Of a stretch of 64,000 bases of DNA, positions 1 through 10,253 are shown piece after piece (positions within the stretch are counted from its first letter, which is position 1; each line of letters begins with the position of its first letter). The stretch comes from Astragalus membranaceus (Eukaryota; Streptophyta; Magnoliopsida; Fabales; Fabaceae). Made by a program: the position numbers and the translations under genes. The stretch covers positions 127,352,182 through 127,416,181 of the forward strand of contig CM076846.1 in assembly GCA_039519185.1 (NCBI GenBank), read 5' to 3'. The notes beneath the pieces are model-generated. The model was not told where the DNA came from. It saw nothing but the letters and a program-made list of their open reading frames with translations, and did not search any database.

Positions 1-523
1 TGCTGAGCTTATCGGTATAATGGTCGCCATTGAAGTGGCTTTTCGCAAAGGTTGGCATCGATTATGGATTGAGAGTGACTCTCAGCTTGCCGTCATGGCT
101 TTCTCGTCTCACTCAGTTGTGCCCTGGAATATCCGGAATCGTTGGCTTAATTGCATGGAACTGATCAAATCATTGACTGTCATATGCACTCATGTTTTTC
201 GAGAAGGTAATCATTGCGCTGATAAGCTTGCCTCTCATGGGATCAACCTGTATGGTTTCCAATGGTGGAATTCTATTCCTGACTTTATTAAATATGATTT
301 TATCCGTAATAGGATTGGCCTTCCTTATTTTCGTTTCAGATTGTAATGATTTGTTTGCATGGGTTTTGGTCTATGTCCCCCCATGCTTCTTGTATTTTTG
401 TTTTTGTTTTTCTTTAATGAAATAGGGGGGAGTACTCTTTCCTTCTAGATGTTTTTATCCCTAAGGAGGGTTTTGCATCAGAAGGTTTTAACGAGGCTCC
501 TTTTCTTTTGTTTAAAAAAAAAA
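1..523 (+). mobile_element. LINE (non-LTR retrotransposon) 3' end, cut by window edge
   Basis: An RNase H reading frame is followed by about 170 bases of untranslated tail, a GGGGGGAGTACTC motif and a poly-A run at 514-523. The same tail recurs at 12394-12604 and 38814-39025, so this is one LINE family present three times. The 5' part lies outside the window. Confidence 0.8.
2..346 (+). CDS. RNase H-like domain of plant LINE (RVT_3), C-terminal part
   Basis: The frame is open from the window edge, so the start is not visible. Seen: an acidic-serine strand (WIESDSQLAV), then HVFREGNHCADKLA, which fits the last alpha-helix and metal-binding Asp of the RVT_3 type RNase H found at the C-terminus of plant LINE ORF2. 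The domain removes RNA from the RNA-DNA hybrid made during target-primed reverse transcription. It ends with LPYFRFRL and a stop just before the LINE tail. It probably belongs to a dead copy, since only the end is here, but no frame break is visible in this piece. Confidence 0.75.
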   Translation, partial: AELIGIMVAIEVAFRKGWHRLWIESDSQLAVMAFSSHSVVPWNIRNRWLNCMELIKSLTVICTHVFREGNHCADKLASHGINLYGFQWWNSIPDFIKYDFIRNRIGLPYFRFRL

Positions 524-616
524 GTCTGCTCCCATCATTACAGTGTCCTGTAAGGCTTGATTTTAGTTTGGTTTCATCTCTGTTATCTGTTCTTAATTAC
601 TTTTAATTTTACGTAG

Positions 617-878
617 GTGAAAGTAGAGGATATTGATGCTTATGCACCAAAGGATTTACTGATTGTGACAACAGGCTCTCAAGTAAGTTATTTTCGAGGT
701 CATTTAAAGGCTGTCTATTTCCATCAACTACAGACATGAGACATGTTTCTGTCATATGACCAAATATTTGATATTGTATCAGGCAGAACCACGTGCTGCC
801 TTGAATCTTGCATCCTTTGGAAGTGGTCGTCATTCTTTCAAACTGACAAAGGAAGACACTGTGTTGTATTCGGCTAAG
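617..878 (+). pseudogene. RNase J-like fragment (two exons)
   Basis: Two exons fit plant chloroplast RNase J, a metallo-beta-lactamase ribonuclease with endo- and 5'-exonuclease activity. Exon 617-682 reads YAPKDLLIVTTGSQ and exon 783-878 reads AEPRAALNLASFGSG then FKLTKEDTVLYSAK. Both have proper borders: AG before 617, GTAAGT after 682, AG before 783, GTATGA after 878. The two exons join in phase 0 without a stop. Neither upstream nor downstream exons of the family are recognisable: a LINE lies directly upstream and the next identifiable coding DNA is an unrelated minus-strand gene. I therefore call it a fragment. A long intron leading to distant exons cannot be fully excluded. Confidence 0.7.
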
Positions 879-2089
879 GTATGATAACAAAAGTTTACAC
901 TGAATATTTGCTTTTTGATTTATTTAAAGCATGTGCGTCTTACTCTAGAAAGCATATAAAGACCCGAGCCATGGGGATATGACAATTTTTAATAACTATA
1001 GGAATACATCATTGCTATATTAAAAAGTAAAAATTAGCATTAAACACAAATCTTCAGTCAAAAGAGAAATCAATATTTCTTAATCGAAGATGGAGTCACT
1101 GTAGACTCAATAAAATATAGCTTGTTATTGTGGTATTCCCCTTTGTATTGGCATAAAAATTCAGATGATAAAAGTACGGAATTTGCAAAATACGCGTTTG
1201 TACTTCCTAGGTTGCTAATTAACTGATATCAGTGGATAAACCTTCCTAGGTTGCTAATTGACTGATATCAGAGGATGAACCTACAAGGCTACAAACAATT
1301 ACCTTGTACTGTTTTTACTTTCAAATTTCAATCCATTCTAGTAAAAACTTATTTTTCAGCATGGCCTTTTTAATTGATCTGGTAACTTTTCTACCAATAG
1401 GAAAACATGATTCAGATATTTTTATCTTAAATCCAATCTGTGTTGTAAACTTGTCCTCTGCTCTATACATCCCGGTTAGGTTATCCCTGGTAATGAGTCT
1501 CGTGTTATGGATCAACAATAGTCATGGGGAAAAATGAATGTCTGTAGTTGGTTTGGTTTGACCTGTTTTTTCCTTGGTCCTCCTTTATCTCTAACTTTGG
1601 ACTAATCTCCATCTAGTTAACCTCCTTACTAGTACAGTATTACTTCTATATGTCTTCTCTCCACACGTCCAAACTACTTAAGACGAGATTCTACCATCTT
1701 TTCTACAAAGGAAGCTACCCAAAGAAACCATATATTGTCTTATTATGCATGTAACCAGCCATCAATAACATTCTTGTCTTTGCAACACTAAATAAAGGGA
1801 CATACACATGCCATTAAAATTTTAAAACACAAATAGTGCCATTGACCAACAGGAATCAGGAAATAAATCTAACAAATAAAAACAATCTAAATAAATGGAA
1901 TAAACAAATTGGATATATCATATATTAGCAAAGTTATTAACCCAATTGACTTAGAAAGGAAATGATAGCAGAATGATTATGAAATAAGTAAACCACAAAG
2001 AAAGTGATTACATATATTGTACCAAATTGCAACCTTCAAAAAATGAGGAAACTAATAATGGGGTGCAATGTATCAAAAAAAATACATAC
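879..2089. other. Intergenic, no gene seen
   Basis: AT-rich DNA. A near-direct repeat (CCTTCCTAGGTTGCTAATT, then ACTGATATCAG) occurs at about 1204-1231 and 1242-1271. Short open frames on both strands around 1304-1537 overlap each other and match no family I know. Confidence 0.5.
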
Positions 2090-2802
2090 CATTTCCATTG
2101 ACAAAATCACCACCCTGTAAAAGTAAAATTAGTTGTTAGTACACATTATAAAACTACAATAATGGATACAAAGTGTCCTGAGGCACCGAAAAGCTTATTA
2201 AAGTTATGATGATGGACCGCATTGCAAGTGCAATGAACAATTTTGTAAGTGCAACGAACAACTTAGTAAGTACAACCTTAAAACTATATCACAAGAAAAC
2301 TTGTCGTGACCATCAAGCATCAGCCCTGTGTATCCTACAGCATAAACAAGGGTAATGGGGAACACTACTAAGCCATGTTCAACCACAATGAGAAGATAAA
2401 TATAAAACAACTGTAGAACAATTTATATAAGAGCAGATAAAACAACATACCTTCACAATGGATCCTCCCATAATATGATGGAAGAAAGAACCCTTATAGT
2501 GCAGTGGTTTTCTGGTAATTGGACTGATACCCCTTTCACCTGAACACAACGAAAAATTCACAGAAAAAAGGAGGAATCAGTGCATCAACCATTAAGTAGA
2601 CAATATTTAAACAAAAATTCAACTGCAATCTGAAACATAAGCCGCAACTTTGATGGTAGAAATTGCAACTTTTGAAAGGGAAAAGGAAAGGCCCAGTTAA
2701 CAAGTTGAAATAGAACACATTCTTAATCCAAATCAAATTTTAAATACCTGTACATAAGGCACGGAAATTTTCTGCAGTCTTGGAAGCAATATCGTAGAAA
2801 AG
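2090..2802 (-). pseudogene. Cyclophilin-like PPIase fragment (three exons)
   Basis: Three minus-strand exons fit the front half of a plant multidomain cyclophilin (CYP63/CYP95-like peptidyl-prolyl isomerase). Exon 2748-2802 reads DIASKTAENFRALCTG; 2451-2539 reads GISPITRKPLHYKGSFF then HHIMGGSIVK; 2090-2114 reads GGDFVNGNG. Borders are GT/AG and phases match. In the family the motif is FHRIIKG-MVQGGDF. Here the catalytic Arg is His and the Gln before GGDF is Lys, so isomerase activity is unlikely. The first exon and all exons after GNG are not found. It is a decayed or captured fragment. The CACTA end at 4550 on its upstream side makes transposon capture possible, but the other CACTA end is not seen. 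Confidence 0.75.
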
Positions 2803-4344
2803 CTGTGACATCACAATGATCACTCGTAAGATTGAATATTGCAAAAGTTGCAGAACCCAAAAGTTGCAGAACCTCTAACAGTAAGTGAACTGAGGCAATC
2901 TAGTTAGTTAACTTACTTCAATCTAAGTTATTATCAATTTAAGTAGATTTTATAGACAGCAATGCATAAGCACAATACATAGATTAAACATAGATTGAAA
3001 ATCAAAGCACAATCTAATATCAAATGGAAACAATCGATGACGCAAAGAAATTACCTCCAAATATAACACCCACAAATATAACACCAAAATCAATAAATTA
3101 AGTAGAAATGTTTCAACTTTTAAACAATTAAAAAACAATTCATATATGCCACTACTTATAGATGGAAACCAAAAAGTGATACGAACAACTAATTACCTTT
3201 AGTGAAGCAACATTGGTTCTATGTCATTCTTCAATTTGATCTCTGGTCATGTGCAGAGGAAGAAGACATACATCCAGCAAGTAACCAACTCAAATTTCAT
3301 CTTGCAATTAGACTGCAATAGCTAAGCCAATCATACAAGAACATGAGCATGGCATTATTTTGACACAGAATCATATCAAATCCTCAGAAAAAATTAAAAA
3401 TCGTACCTCAAGGGATAAATAAATTCAAGCCTTTCTTCAAATCTGCAATCCAAGAAGCTCAACTAGATCACATGGTTCTTCAGATTAGCATATTTGTAAC
3501 AATCATTAGTGACCAAAGACAGCTTTCTACCCCAAATAAGAACAACTAAACAATTTATCTAATATAACCTACAAGTATTATAGACAAGAATCAATCTAAC
3601 CCAACCAAACTTGGAAACACTTAAACCCTATATACATTAAAAGGAATGACAAACATTAAACAAACACCAAAAACCCTACATACAGAGAGAAAAATAATCC
3701 CATATTAAGTTTGATTTAGAGAGAGAGAGAGAGTGTGGTGCTTACCGTAAATGGAAGAAGAGATGCGAATGGAGCTAGAGAGATCCTAGTTCACTTTGAT
3801 TCAGCGATGGACTTCTAAGGGAAACATGTGAACCTCGAGCGATAGAGAGATTGTGGAGCGAGAGAGTGAATGGACTTCTCCAAGGTTAGGGTTTTTGATT
3901 CAGAAATCGTGGTGAGCGAGAGAGCGAATCAGAGATTCAACATTGGGGATTTAGGGTTTTGGGGGAAAATCAATTTCTCGAAGGAGGGAGGCATGGAGAA
4001 GAAAGTAACGCTCACCAGAAGGTAGAGGCGTGGAGTAGAGACGGAGGATGGCGTGGTAGCTTTGCGACTTCGCGTTGTGCTGAGATGAGAGAGAAGAGGA
4101 TGTGGGTCGTGGCTGATGGGTCGGTCGTAGAGTGAAGAGGTTGGGTCGTGGCTGATGGTGAGATGAAGAGGTTGGGTCGTAGAGATGAAGAGGGAAGAGA
4201 AGAACAGCGTGAAGTGGAGAGGAGAACAGCGTAGCGTGAAGAGGGAAGAGGAGAACAGCGTGAAGAAGGAAGAGAACAGCGTGAGTAGAGAGAAGAAAGA
4301 ATAGGTTTAGTGAGGATCGGGTATGAGAAGGCATATTAAAATTT
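2803..4344. other. Region upstream of cyclophilin fragment, no firm gene
   Basis: Mostly AT-rich. A possible minus-strand splice donor after a purine/pyrimidine-rich leader lies near 3745, as a 5' UTR exon would have. TTAGGGTTT-type motifs, common in plant promoters and leaders, lie near 3886 and 3951. A GA run lies at 3718-3734. At 4130-4300 GA-rich degenerate direct repeats (GAAGAGGTTGGGTCGT, GAGAACAGCGTGAAG) leave a 127-codon minus-strand frame that looks like low-complexity noise. Confidence 0.4.
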
Positions 4345-4550
4345 TAATTGAGGTTTCCGACGGACTACCGACGAAACTAGCCGTCGCAAATTACCGACCG
4401 AACCAAATTTCGTCGGAAACGAAGCGGGAAAAGCCTTAAAATATGTGCACATACTTACCGATGAACAATTCGTCGGAAATTCGTCGGAAATTTGCGACGA
4501 GAATGGGTCCGTCGAAATTCGGGTGGGAAAACGAAGGTTTTCTTGTAGTG
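4345..4550 (-). mobile_element. CACTA (En/Spm) element terminus
   Basis: Read on the minus strand the sequence begins CACTACAAGAAAACC at 4550. It continues with many short GTCGGAAA/TTCCGACG type subterminal repeats, the usual transposase-binding layout of CACTA ends. The three bases after the end are AGT, and the homologous unit at 49285 has AGTTTCTATATC without the element, which fits a 3-bp target duplication. The partner end is not in view, so the extent to the left is unknown. Confidence 0.75.
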
Positions 4551-4583
4551 AGTTTCTATATCTGGTGCCGAAATTTAAGTAAA

Positions 4584-5065
4584 TATGGGCCGTTAAAATG
4601 ATCGTAAGGCCCTGAATGCATGAGTTGGTCATATTTTGACCTGGCATTTTTTTTAATCTGGTACGTCCAATATGACTCATTATCTACATTTTGTTCTCAT
4701 CCATTCAGATCACGCCAAAATATGATGTGGAGAGCCACGTATTTTTTTAGACTTATGCGTGGCCTTTTGATTTATTGACGTGGAGGGGTGGCGTGGACGA
4801 TTCATGATTGATTATAATTAAGATATGGGCCGTTATAATGATCGTAAGGCCCTGAATGCATGAGTTGGTCATATTTTGACCTGGCATTTTTTTTAATCTG
4901 GTACGTCCAATATGACTCATTATCTACATTTTGTTCTCATCCATTCAGATCACACCAAAATATGATGTGGAGAGCCACGTATTTGTTTTAGACTTATGCG
5001 TGGCCTTTTGATTTATTGACGTGGAGGGGTGGCGTGGACGATTCATGATTGATTATAATTAAGAT
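4584..5065 (+). repeat. Tandem duplication, about 240-bp unit x2
   Basis: ATATGGGCCGTTA.AATGATCG starts two near-identical units at 4584 and 4823, each ending in GATTATAATTAAGAT. The pair recurs at 49313-49795 and a single partial unit opens duplication unit B at 30413. The sequence shows no coding logic. Confidence 0.85.
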
Positions 5066-5739
5066 AAGATTCCTCTGCACCCTTTATTTATTTCAATGTT
5101 TGAATATTTTTAATCTCTAAAATTAATAAGTTTTGACTTTTGTAATTTATAATGCATTTATTTTCTTTTAATACTTATATTTAATTGCAATAATTGACTT
5201 TAAGAGTTTCTTATCTTTTTGTTAGCAAAATTAAATGAAAATGTATTTTAGAATATAAGACAAAAAAAACTATATATTTATAAAATACGGTGGAAACTGC
5301 GCACAAAAAACACGGTAACAAAAAAAACTAGGTCTACAATTTTCAAAACGAGAACATGTTATTTTGTTAATAAAGGAGGGAAGGGTTATTGTTTGGGGGG
5401 AATGCATTGTGTCTGAATTTCATGCACATGTAAGCAAATCTTATCCATATACAGTCATTTTTGTTTTTATAGAAATTAGTTTAACTTAGTCAAAAAGAAA
5501 AAAGAAATTTGTTCAACACAGGTGTAAATGGAAATTCACTATATGCTAATTTTCCATATATCAATTTCCACTTTTTTAAAATGTTTTTGGTTAGCCTATT
5601 AACACATAACACGTTTTCGTTTTAGGTTTTCATTACAACAGTGCATCACTACATGTCTACATATATAAGACAATGAAGGCAGCACACTCATCATTCACAT
5701 TCTTGTTTCAAACTCAAAGCAACTTGCAGACTCAGAAAC
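5066..5739 (+). promoter_or_regulatory. Promoter region of type 1 AT-hook gene
   Basis: AT-rich upstream DNA with a good TATA box, ATATATAAG, at 5661-5669, about 75 bases before the ATG. The leader TTTAGGTTTTCATTACAAC and the stretch after the TATA box (ACAATGAAGGCAGCA) are shared by all AT-hook copies that still have a promoter. A transcription start near 5690 is inferred. Confidence 0.6.
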
Positions 5740-6270
5740 ATGTTTAATGGAGGAGGTTCCCCAAAAAACACTTTCCATGCTCCCCAACCCATAACTCATG
5801 CACCCCATGAGCCCCTTCCTTTTCCACCCATAGCCACTGCACCTGAGAATGCAAATGCCAATCCATATGTATTCAACTACATAACTGAAGGGATTGATGA
5901 TGGTTTTGCAACTGAGTGGGATGAGCTCAGAAGTCCCGATTCATCCTTCTATCAACCCAAGCCCATGGTGATCCCACCATATCCAGTTCAACAACCCCTT
6001 GTTGGTGTTGAATCTGGTGATCGGAACCAAGTTAGGGTCTCACCTGATCCTATCGTTATATCTGTTTATCAAAATCGACTTCTGGTCACACTTCCCAACA
6101 TTGAATCTGATCATCAGATCAACCAAGTTGTGGTCACACCTCCTACGCTTCCCTCTCCTACTGTGAATCGTGACGTTACTGATATTATTGATGCAACGGT
6201 GGAAATTGATTCATTCAAAAAGAAAAAGAAGCGAGGCCGACCCAAGAAGATTCAACGTGTGACCTATTAG
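5740..6270 (+). CDS. AT-hook protein, type 1 copy A (176 aa)
   Basis: Intronless frame from MFNGGGSPKN to a TAG at 6268. Seen: a proline-rich N-terminal half, a degenerate VTP/VTLP repeat zone (residues about 95-140), a lysine run at 160-164 and one AT-hook core RGRPKK at 165-170. AT-hooks bind the minor groove of AT-rich DNA, so a nuclear DNA-binding role is inferred; there is no other domain. The frame stays open after the TAG to a TGA at 6391-6393 and gives a tail with VRRMTRFSAMR, which is the true C-terminus of the long type 2 proteins. An AATAAA signal lies at 6464. Copies at 31303 and 50467 are almost identical. The family has no name I recognise. Confidence 0.7.
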   Translation: MFNGGGSPKNTFHAPQPITHAPHEPLPFPPIATAPENANANPYVFNYITEGIDDGFATEWDELRSPDSSFYQPKPMVIPPYPVQQPLVGVESGDRNQVRVSPDPIVISVYQNRLLVTLPNIESDHQINQVVVTPPTLPSPTVNRDVTDIIDATVEIDSFKKKKKRGRPKKIQRVTY

Positions 6271-6393
6271 TCTGATGATGCTGATGAGACCTCTGTGTGT
6301 CCCATACCACAGGTGACACCATCTCCACCAGTTCCAGTTCGAAGGATGACTCGATTTTCCGCTATGCGTATGAATGCTTTGGAGAATCTTTGA
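6271..6393 (+). other. In-frame 41-codon extension after TAG, conserved in copies
   Basis: The codons after the TAG at 6268 stay open to the TGA at 6391 and encode SDDADETS then PSPPVPVRRMTRFSAMR. The same segment closes the long type 2 frames without an intervening stop. It is either a relic 3' UTR after an ancestral nonsense change or a readthrough extension. Confidence 0.6.
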
Positions 6394-7299
6394 TAAATTT
6401 AGTGTTTGCTTGATGTGTGTTGTTTAATAATTTACTTATGTTTGACAGCAATTGCAAGAGAGAAATAAAATGTAATCACTAATCACTCCCGACCCTTCTT
6501 TTATATTTGAAATTATGAAATTCTGGTGGAGCATGATTAATGGATTTTCTTATGTTATATGCATGCATCCAATTGAGATTCAAATAGTTATATTGTTTAT
6601 CCAATTTTCCAATTTAGATTTTCTTTTTCCCTTTCATTTCTATGGTAGAAAAAAGACACGTGTGAAAGGTTAAAAGAATGGAAACCAGAATAAAGGTGGT
6701 GAAAGGAACGGAGAGAGAGACAGAGAGAGAGAGAGAGAGGGAGAGAGAGAGAGAGAGAGAGTAGATTGGAGTGAGACATTAGGTTGGCATTGTAATTAGA
6801 AAGTGTGAGATTAAAACCTATTGGGAAAGGGGATAGTTTTAGTAATCCATATATATATATATTGGGCCATGGTGTAAACTTATTAGGCCCAACTTAGCCC
6901 TTATTCTCTTTTGAAAATAAAAGAGACTTTTAGAGGGAAAAGACCCTCATTTTCTTGGTCAGCTGAAGAAAGAATAAACTCGAGAGAAGAAAGAGAGAGC
7001 TCGAGAGTTAGAGGAGAAAGAAGAGAGTGGAGCTAACCTATTTCCATTCTCCTTCAACCATGAAATACTCCTAATTGTTGCAACCAACTCCCTCAACTCC
7101 CTGAACACTATACCTCACATCTTTACTTTTATTTCCCTAAAATCAGAATATGGAAACCTCACATTTCCTCTCTCAAATGGCTCGCATGCCCCTTTTTAGG
7201 AAATATTCAAGATGATGGAAGTTTAACAGAGCATTAGGAAATTGTAAGAAGGAAAGACGTAGAGAGAGAAAGAGAGGGGGGGATAGGAATCAAGAGAAA
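6394..7299. other. 3' flank of AT-hook gene; GA microsatellite
   Basis: Contains the 3' UTR, a (GA)n run at 6711-6762 and a GAGAGAAG-rich stretch at 6960-7030. No gene is seen. The copy B equivalent is 31957-32910. Confidence 0.5.
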
Positions 7300-8200
7300 T
7301 ACAACTTCATCTTGTTCTAAGTATACTAAATTCATAGTGCTATTCACACCACTCTCACCATTATCGTTGATGCTGACACGGACCATGTCACAGTGACACG
7401 GGTACCCGTGTCAGAATCTGGATGTTGGTCAATTTTTTTACGTATTGACACAGACCGTGTCATTATGACACGGCCACCCGTGTCACAGCTGCTTTTTGAG
7501 TATTTTGACACCTTTTCACTTGTTTATTGGTACTTTCTTATCTAGATCAATTTCATATGAAATAAATGATGAAGTTGTTTATTTATTTCAATGATTGGAC
7601 CTGGTTATGCTTGCCTTATCATAACTATGTTTGATTGATATCTTGGTATGAGATGATGTGGATATCCATTGTGATTTCCTTTTTAACGTTATGATTGGTA
7701 CTCTATTATACCTTATGTCTTAAACGTGTGAGAAGAACAATTTGATGGTCTATTCGTAAAACACATGTCACATCACAAGATTAATTAGCATGCTTGGAAT
7801 GGGAAGTCATGATTCTTGAGTTCAAGGCCCAAGATTGATTTACTCACCGAAATGTTGGGTATGGGTTCTCCGCTGAAATCGATAATATTTATCGGATTTC
7901 TTATGGATTATGCTAAAGAGGAAGAATATAAATAAAAGACTTCGAGAGGTATATGGTGAGGTGTCGCGGAAGAACTCACTGAGATTGTAATCTCACCCTT
8001 TAATGTTTGTGGTTTTACAGATGATCGGGGAAAAGTCTTATTTGATGAAGATGAAGCTATGAAGTTTCATTTGTTTGTTGTTGAAGTCCTTAAAAGATTA
8101 CAAGGCATCGTGTATTAAGATATGAGTCCATCTAGAGATTTTCTATGATTATTCATGTATTATCTTTAGAGGTAACTAGATTCAAGTGTAAGTGGTTTTA
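7300..8200 (+). mobile_element. Gypsy LTR remnant with GACACGG palindromes
   Basis: The motif order (a cluster of GACACGGACCGTGTCA-like palindromes, GGAAGTCATGATTC, then GAACTCACTGAGATTG followed by a TTTTACAG) matches the gypsy LTR at 13727-16456 when that one is read on its minus strand. Neither TG nor CA end is clear, so the limits are approximate. It is shared by units A and B (B: about 32920-33850), so it is older than the duplication. Confidence 0.6.
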
Positions 8201-8204
8201 TTTT

Positions 8205-8307
8205 GAAGCAAATGTTAGTGGGATTGGGGGAATGTTAGTTTTCGGGGTTTGAACTCTGGACCTCCTTCTTGCAAATCCTACACGTCACTTAGCTCGCCAA
8301 CTGAGCT
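8205..8307 (-). mobile_element. tRNA-derived SINE, 3'-truncated copy A
   Basis: On the minus strand, TAGCTCAGTTGGCGAGC (A-box-like) is followed about 45 bases later by GAGTTCAAACCCC (B-box-like), the internal RNA polymerase III promoter of a tRNA. The copy in unit B (33860-33970) is complete and keeps its poly-A end and flanking repeats. Here a deletion has removed the tail and one target duplication. Confidence 0.7.
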
Positions 8308-8317
8308 ACCTAGAGTT

Positions 8318-9360
8318 GCATAACTCTGATTAATTACAAAATGTAATATACTACTTTGTGATGTCCAAAATTTGGGATGGTACATAAATTCAATAAAAGG
8401 GATTAAAGTTTTAAAAAAAATACGGAATTGGGAAAAAAGTAAGATAAAAGGACGAATTTAAAGTTTTAAGTTAAATTAAAAGATCAGTGGAGTAATTTTC
8501 CCATCATGTAACTAGAAAAATTAGCAATTGAATAATATTCTTATCAATTATTCATTATTAGTGGTCATCTTGTTGTTGAAATATTATATACACGTAACTT
8601 ATGAATTATTTTAATTAATTTTCTTGTTGACCGAGTCTAAAAATTAAAATGATTGAATTTATATTTTGCAAAAATATGTTAATATTAGTCATTACATAAT
8701 CTAGAAACTCAAATTAGTACTTTTTTGTTTGGTTTTATTGTCCAAATCCAAAAACTAAAATTATTTGAGCATTTTGTTAATACAAGTATAGTAAAAAAAT
8801 TGTAATTAAATTTATCAATTCTTTTGTTGAGGAGTTTATTAACTGTCTTTAAAATATGTAAAACTGACAAATTAGTCAAAAGATAATAGTGATAAGAACG
8901 TTCTCGGTCTCCAAGGTTGAGTCATCTCTGGCACTAAAAACAAATACAAAATGAGAGAAAAGATAATAAAATAAGTGATAGTTTAATGATGAGAGAGAAA
9001 ATTTGAGAGGAAGAGAAAAGAAACATAACTGTTATACAAACCGTAAACGGGTGTAACAGTAAATGGGAGTTTCCAGGAAAGTCCCATATCTGATAAGAAT
9101 GATTTTAAATATTCGTATACAAATTCAATTTTGTTAAGGACAAATTAGGGAAAAATTTAGACACCAAATTTGAAATTAAACAAAGAAAACTATCTTTATG
9201 TGTACTCCTTTATCGAAAACAAGTTTACTCTTTTATTTATTTATTTATTTTATTGGTTTTTAAAGACTCTCTTTTTTGGTACAATATGCTAAATTCTTTT
9301 GATTTTTTATTTAATACTAACTATTTTAATTACTTAATATTTTAAGAATAATCATTGAAA

Positions 9361-9430
<70 letters not shown>

Positions 9431-10171
9431 GAACCAAATATGTGATAATATAAAAGTATAAGATATTAAATCATTTTTTCAAAAAAGAAAAATTTATTAA
9501 ATCAATTTAAAAAAAAGTTTAAAAAAATATTGAATTTTTCAAAAAAGTGTAAAAAATAATAAATTAAAAACTTTAATTTGTATCTTCAAAGAAAAACTTA
9601 AATTAATCGTTGTACTAAAGTAAGCATTACGGTGTATATAAACTTTTAGTCAAATTTCAATGAGCATTTTGTGAAAACAAAAATGCAATATAGGTTTTAT
9701 ACATAAGTTTCATGGATTATATAAGAAATAAAAAATAACAATAAAACTACACAACATCATTTATTAATAAGTTTTGACCTTTCTATTCGTAAAACATGCA
9801 TATATTTAATCACAATAATTGACTTTAAGAGTTTCTCATCTTTTTGTATGTAAATTTAAATTACCAAATATTTTTAAAAATAAAGAAGTCTAAAATTTTC
9901 AAAACCAGCACATGTTATTTTGTTAGTAAATGAGGGGAAGAAGATTGTTCGGGGAGGGAATGACTATGTCTGAAACTCTTACACAGGTAGGCAAATATTG
10001 TCCATATGCATACACATCTGTTGTTATAGAAATTTGTTCGATAGAGGTGTAAATGGAAACTTACTATATGGTAATTTTCCATATATCAATTTCCAAAAAT
10101 TTTAAAACATTTATGGATAGCCTTCCAACGAAAAACACGTCAGCGTTTTAGGTTTTCATTACAACAATGTA
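8318..10171. other. AT-rich spacer with long (AT)n microsatellite
   Basis: No gene seen. A run of about 33 AT dinucleotides lies at 9363-9429. Unit B has only GATATATTC at this place (about 35027), so the expansion followed the duplication. The last 500 bases before 10254 resemble the promoter region of the type 1 gene. Confidence 0.6.
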
Positions 10172-10184
10172 TCACTACATAAGA
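10172..10184 (+). promoter_or_regulatory. Weakened TATA region of type 2 AT-hook gene
   Basis: The conserved leader (TTTTAGGTTTTCATTACAAC, then GTATCACTACATAAGACAATG) is present, but a short deletion relative to type 1 leaves only ACATAAG where ATATATAAG stands there. Confidence 0.4.
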
Positions 10185-10253
10185 CAATGAAGGCATCACA
10201 CTTCTCACTCATATTCTCATTTCCAACCCAAAGTAATCCGAACTTTGAGAAAG

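Noticed and set aside
3951..4334. 127-codon minus-strand frame rich in Leu, His and Ser
   Set aside because: It covers degenerate GA-rich direct repeats and has no domain or homologous block.
4336..4680. 114-codon minus-strand frame (partly repeated at 49212-49409)
   Set aside because: It crosses the CACTA end and the 240-bp tandem repeat; the shared part follows the repeat, and the frames differ after the CACTA junction.
9363..9429. CRISPR array or other prokaryotic features anywhere in the window
   Set aside because: Repeats here are microsatellites or transposon subterminal arrays, without uniform spacers. The genome is a plant's.
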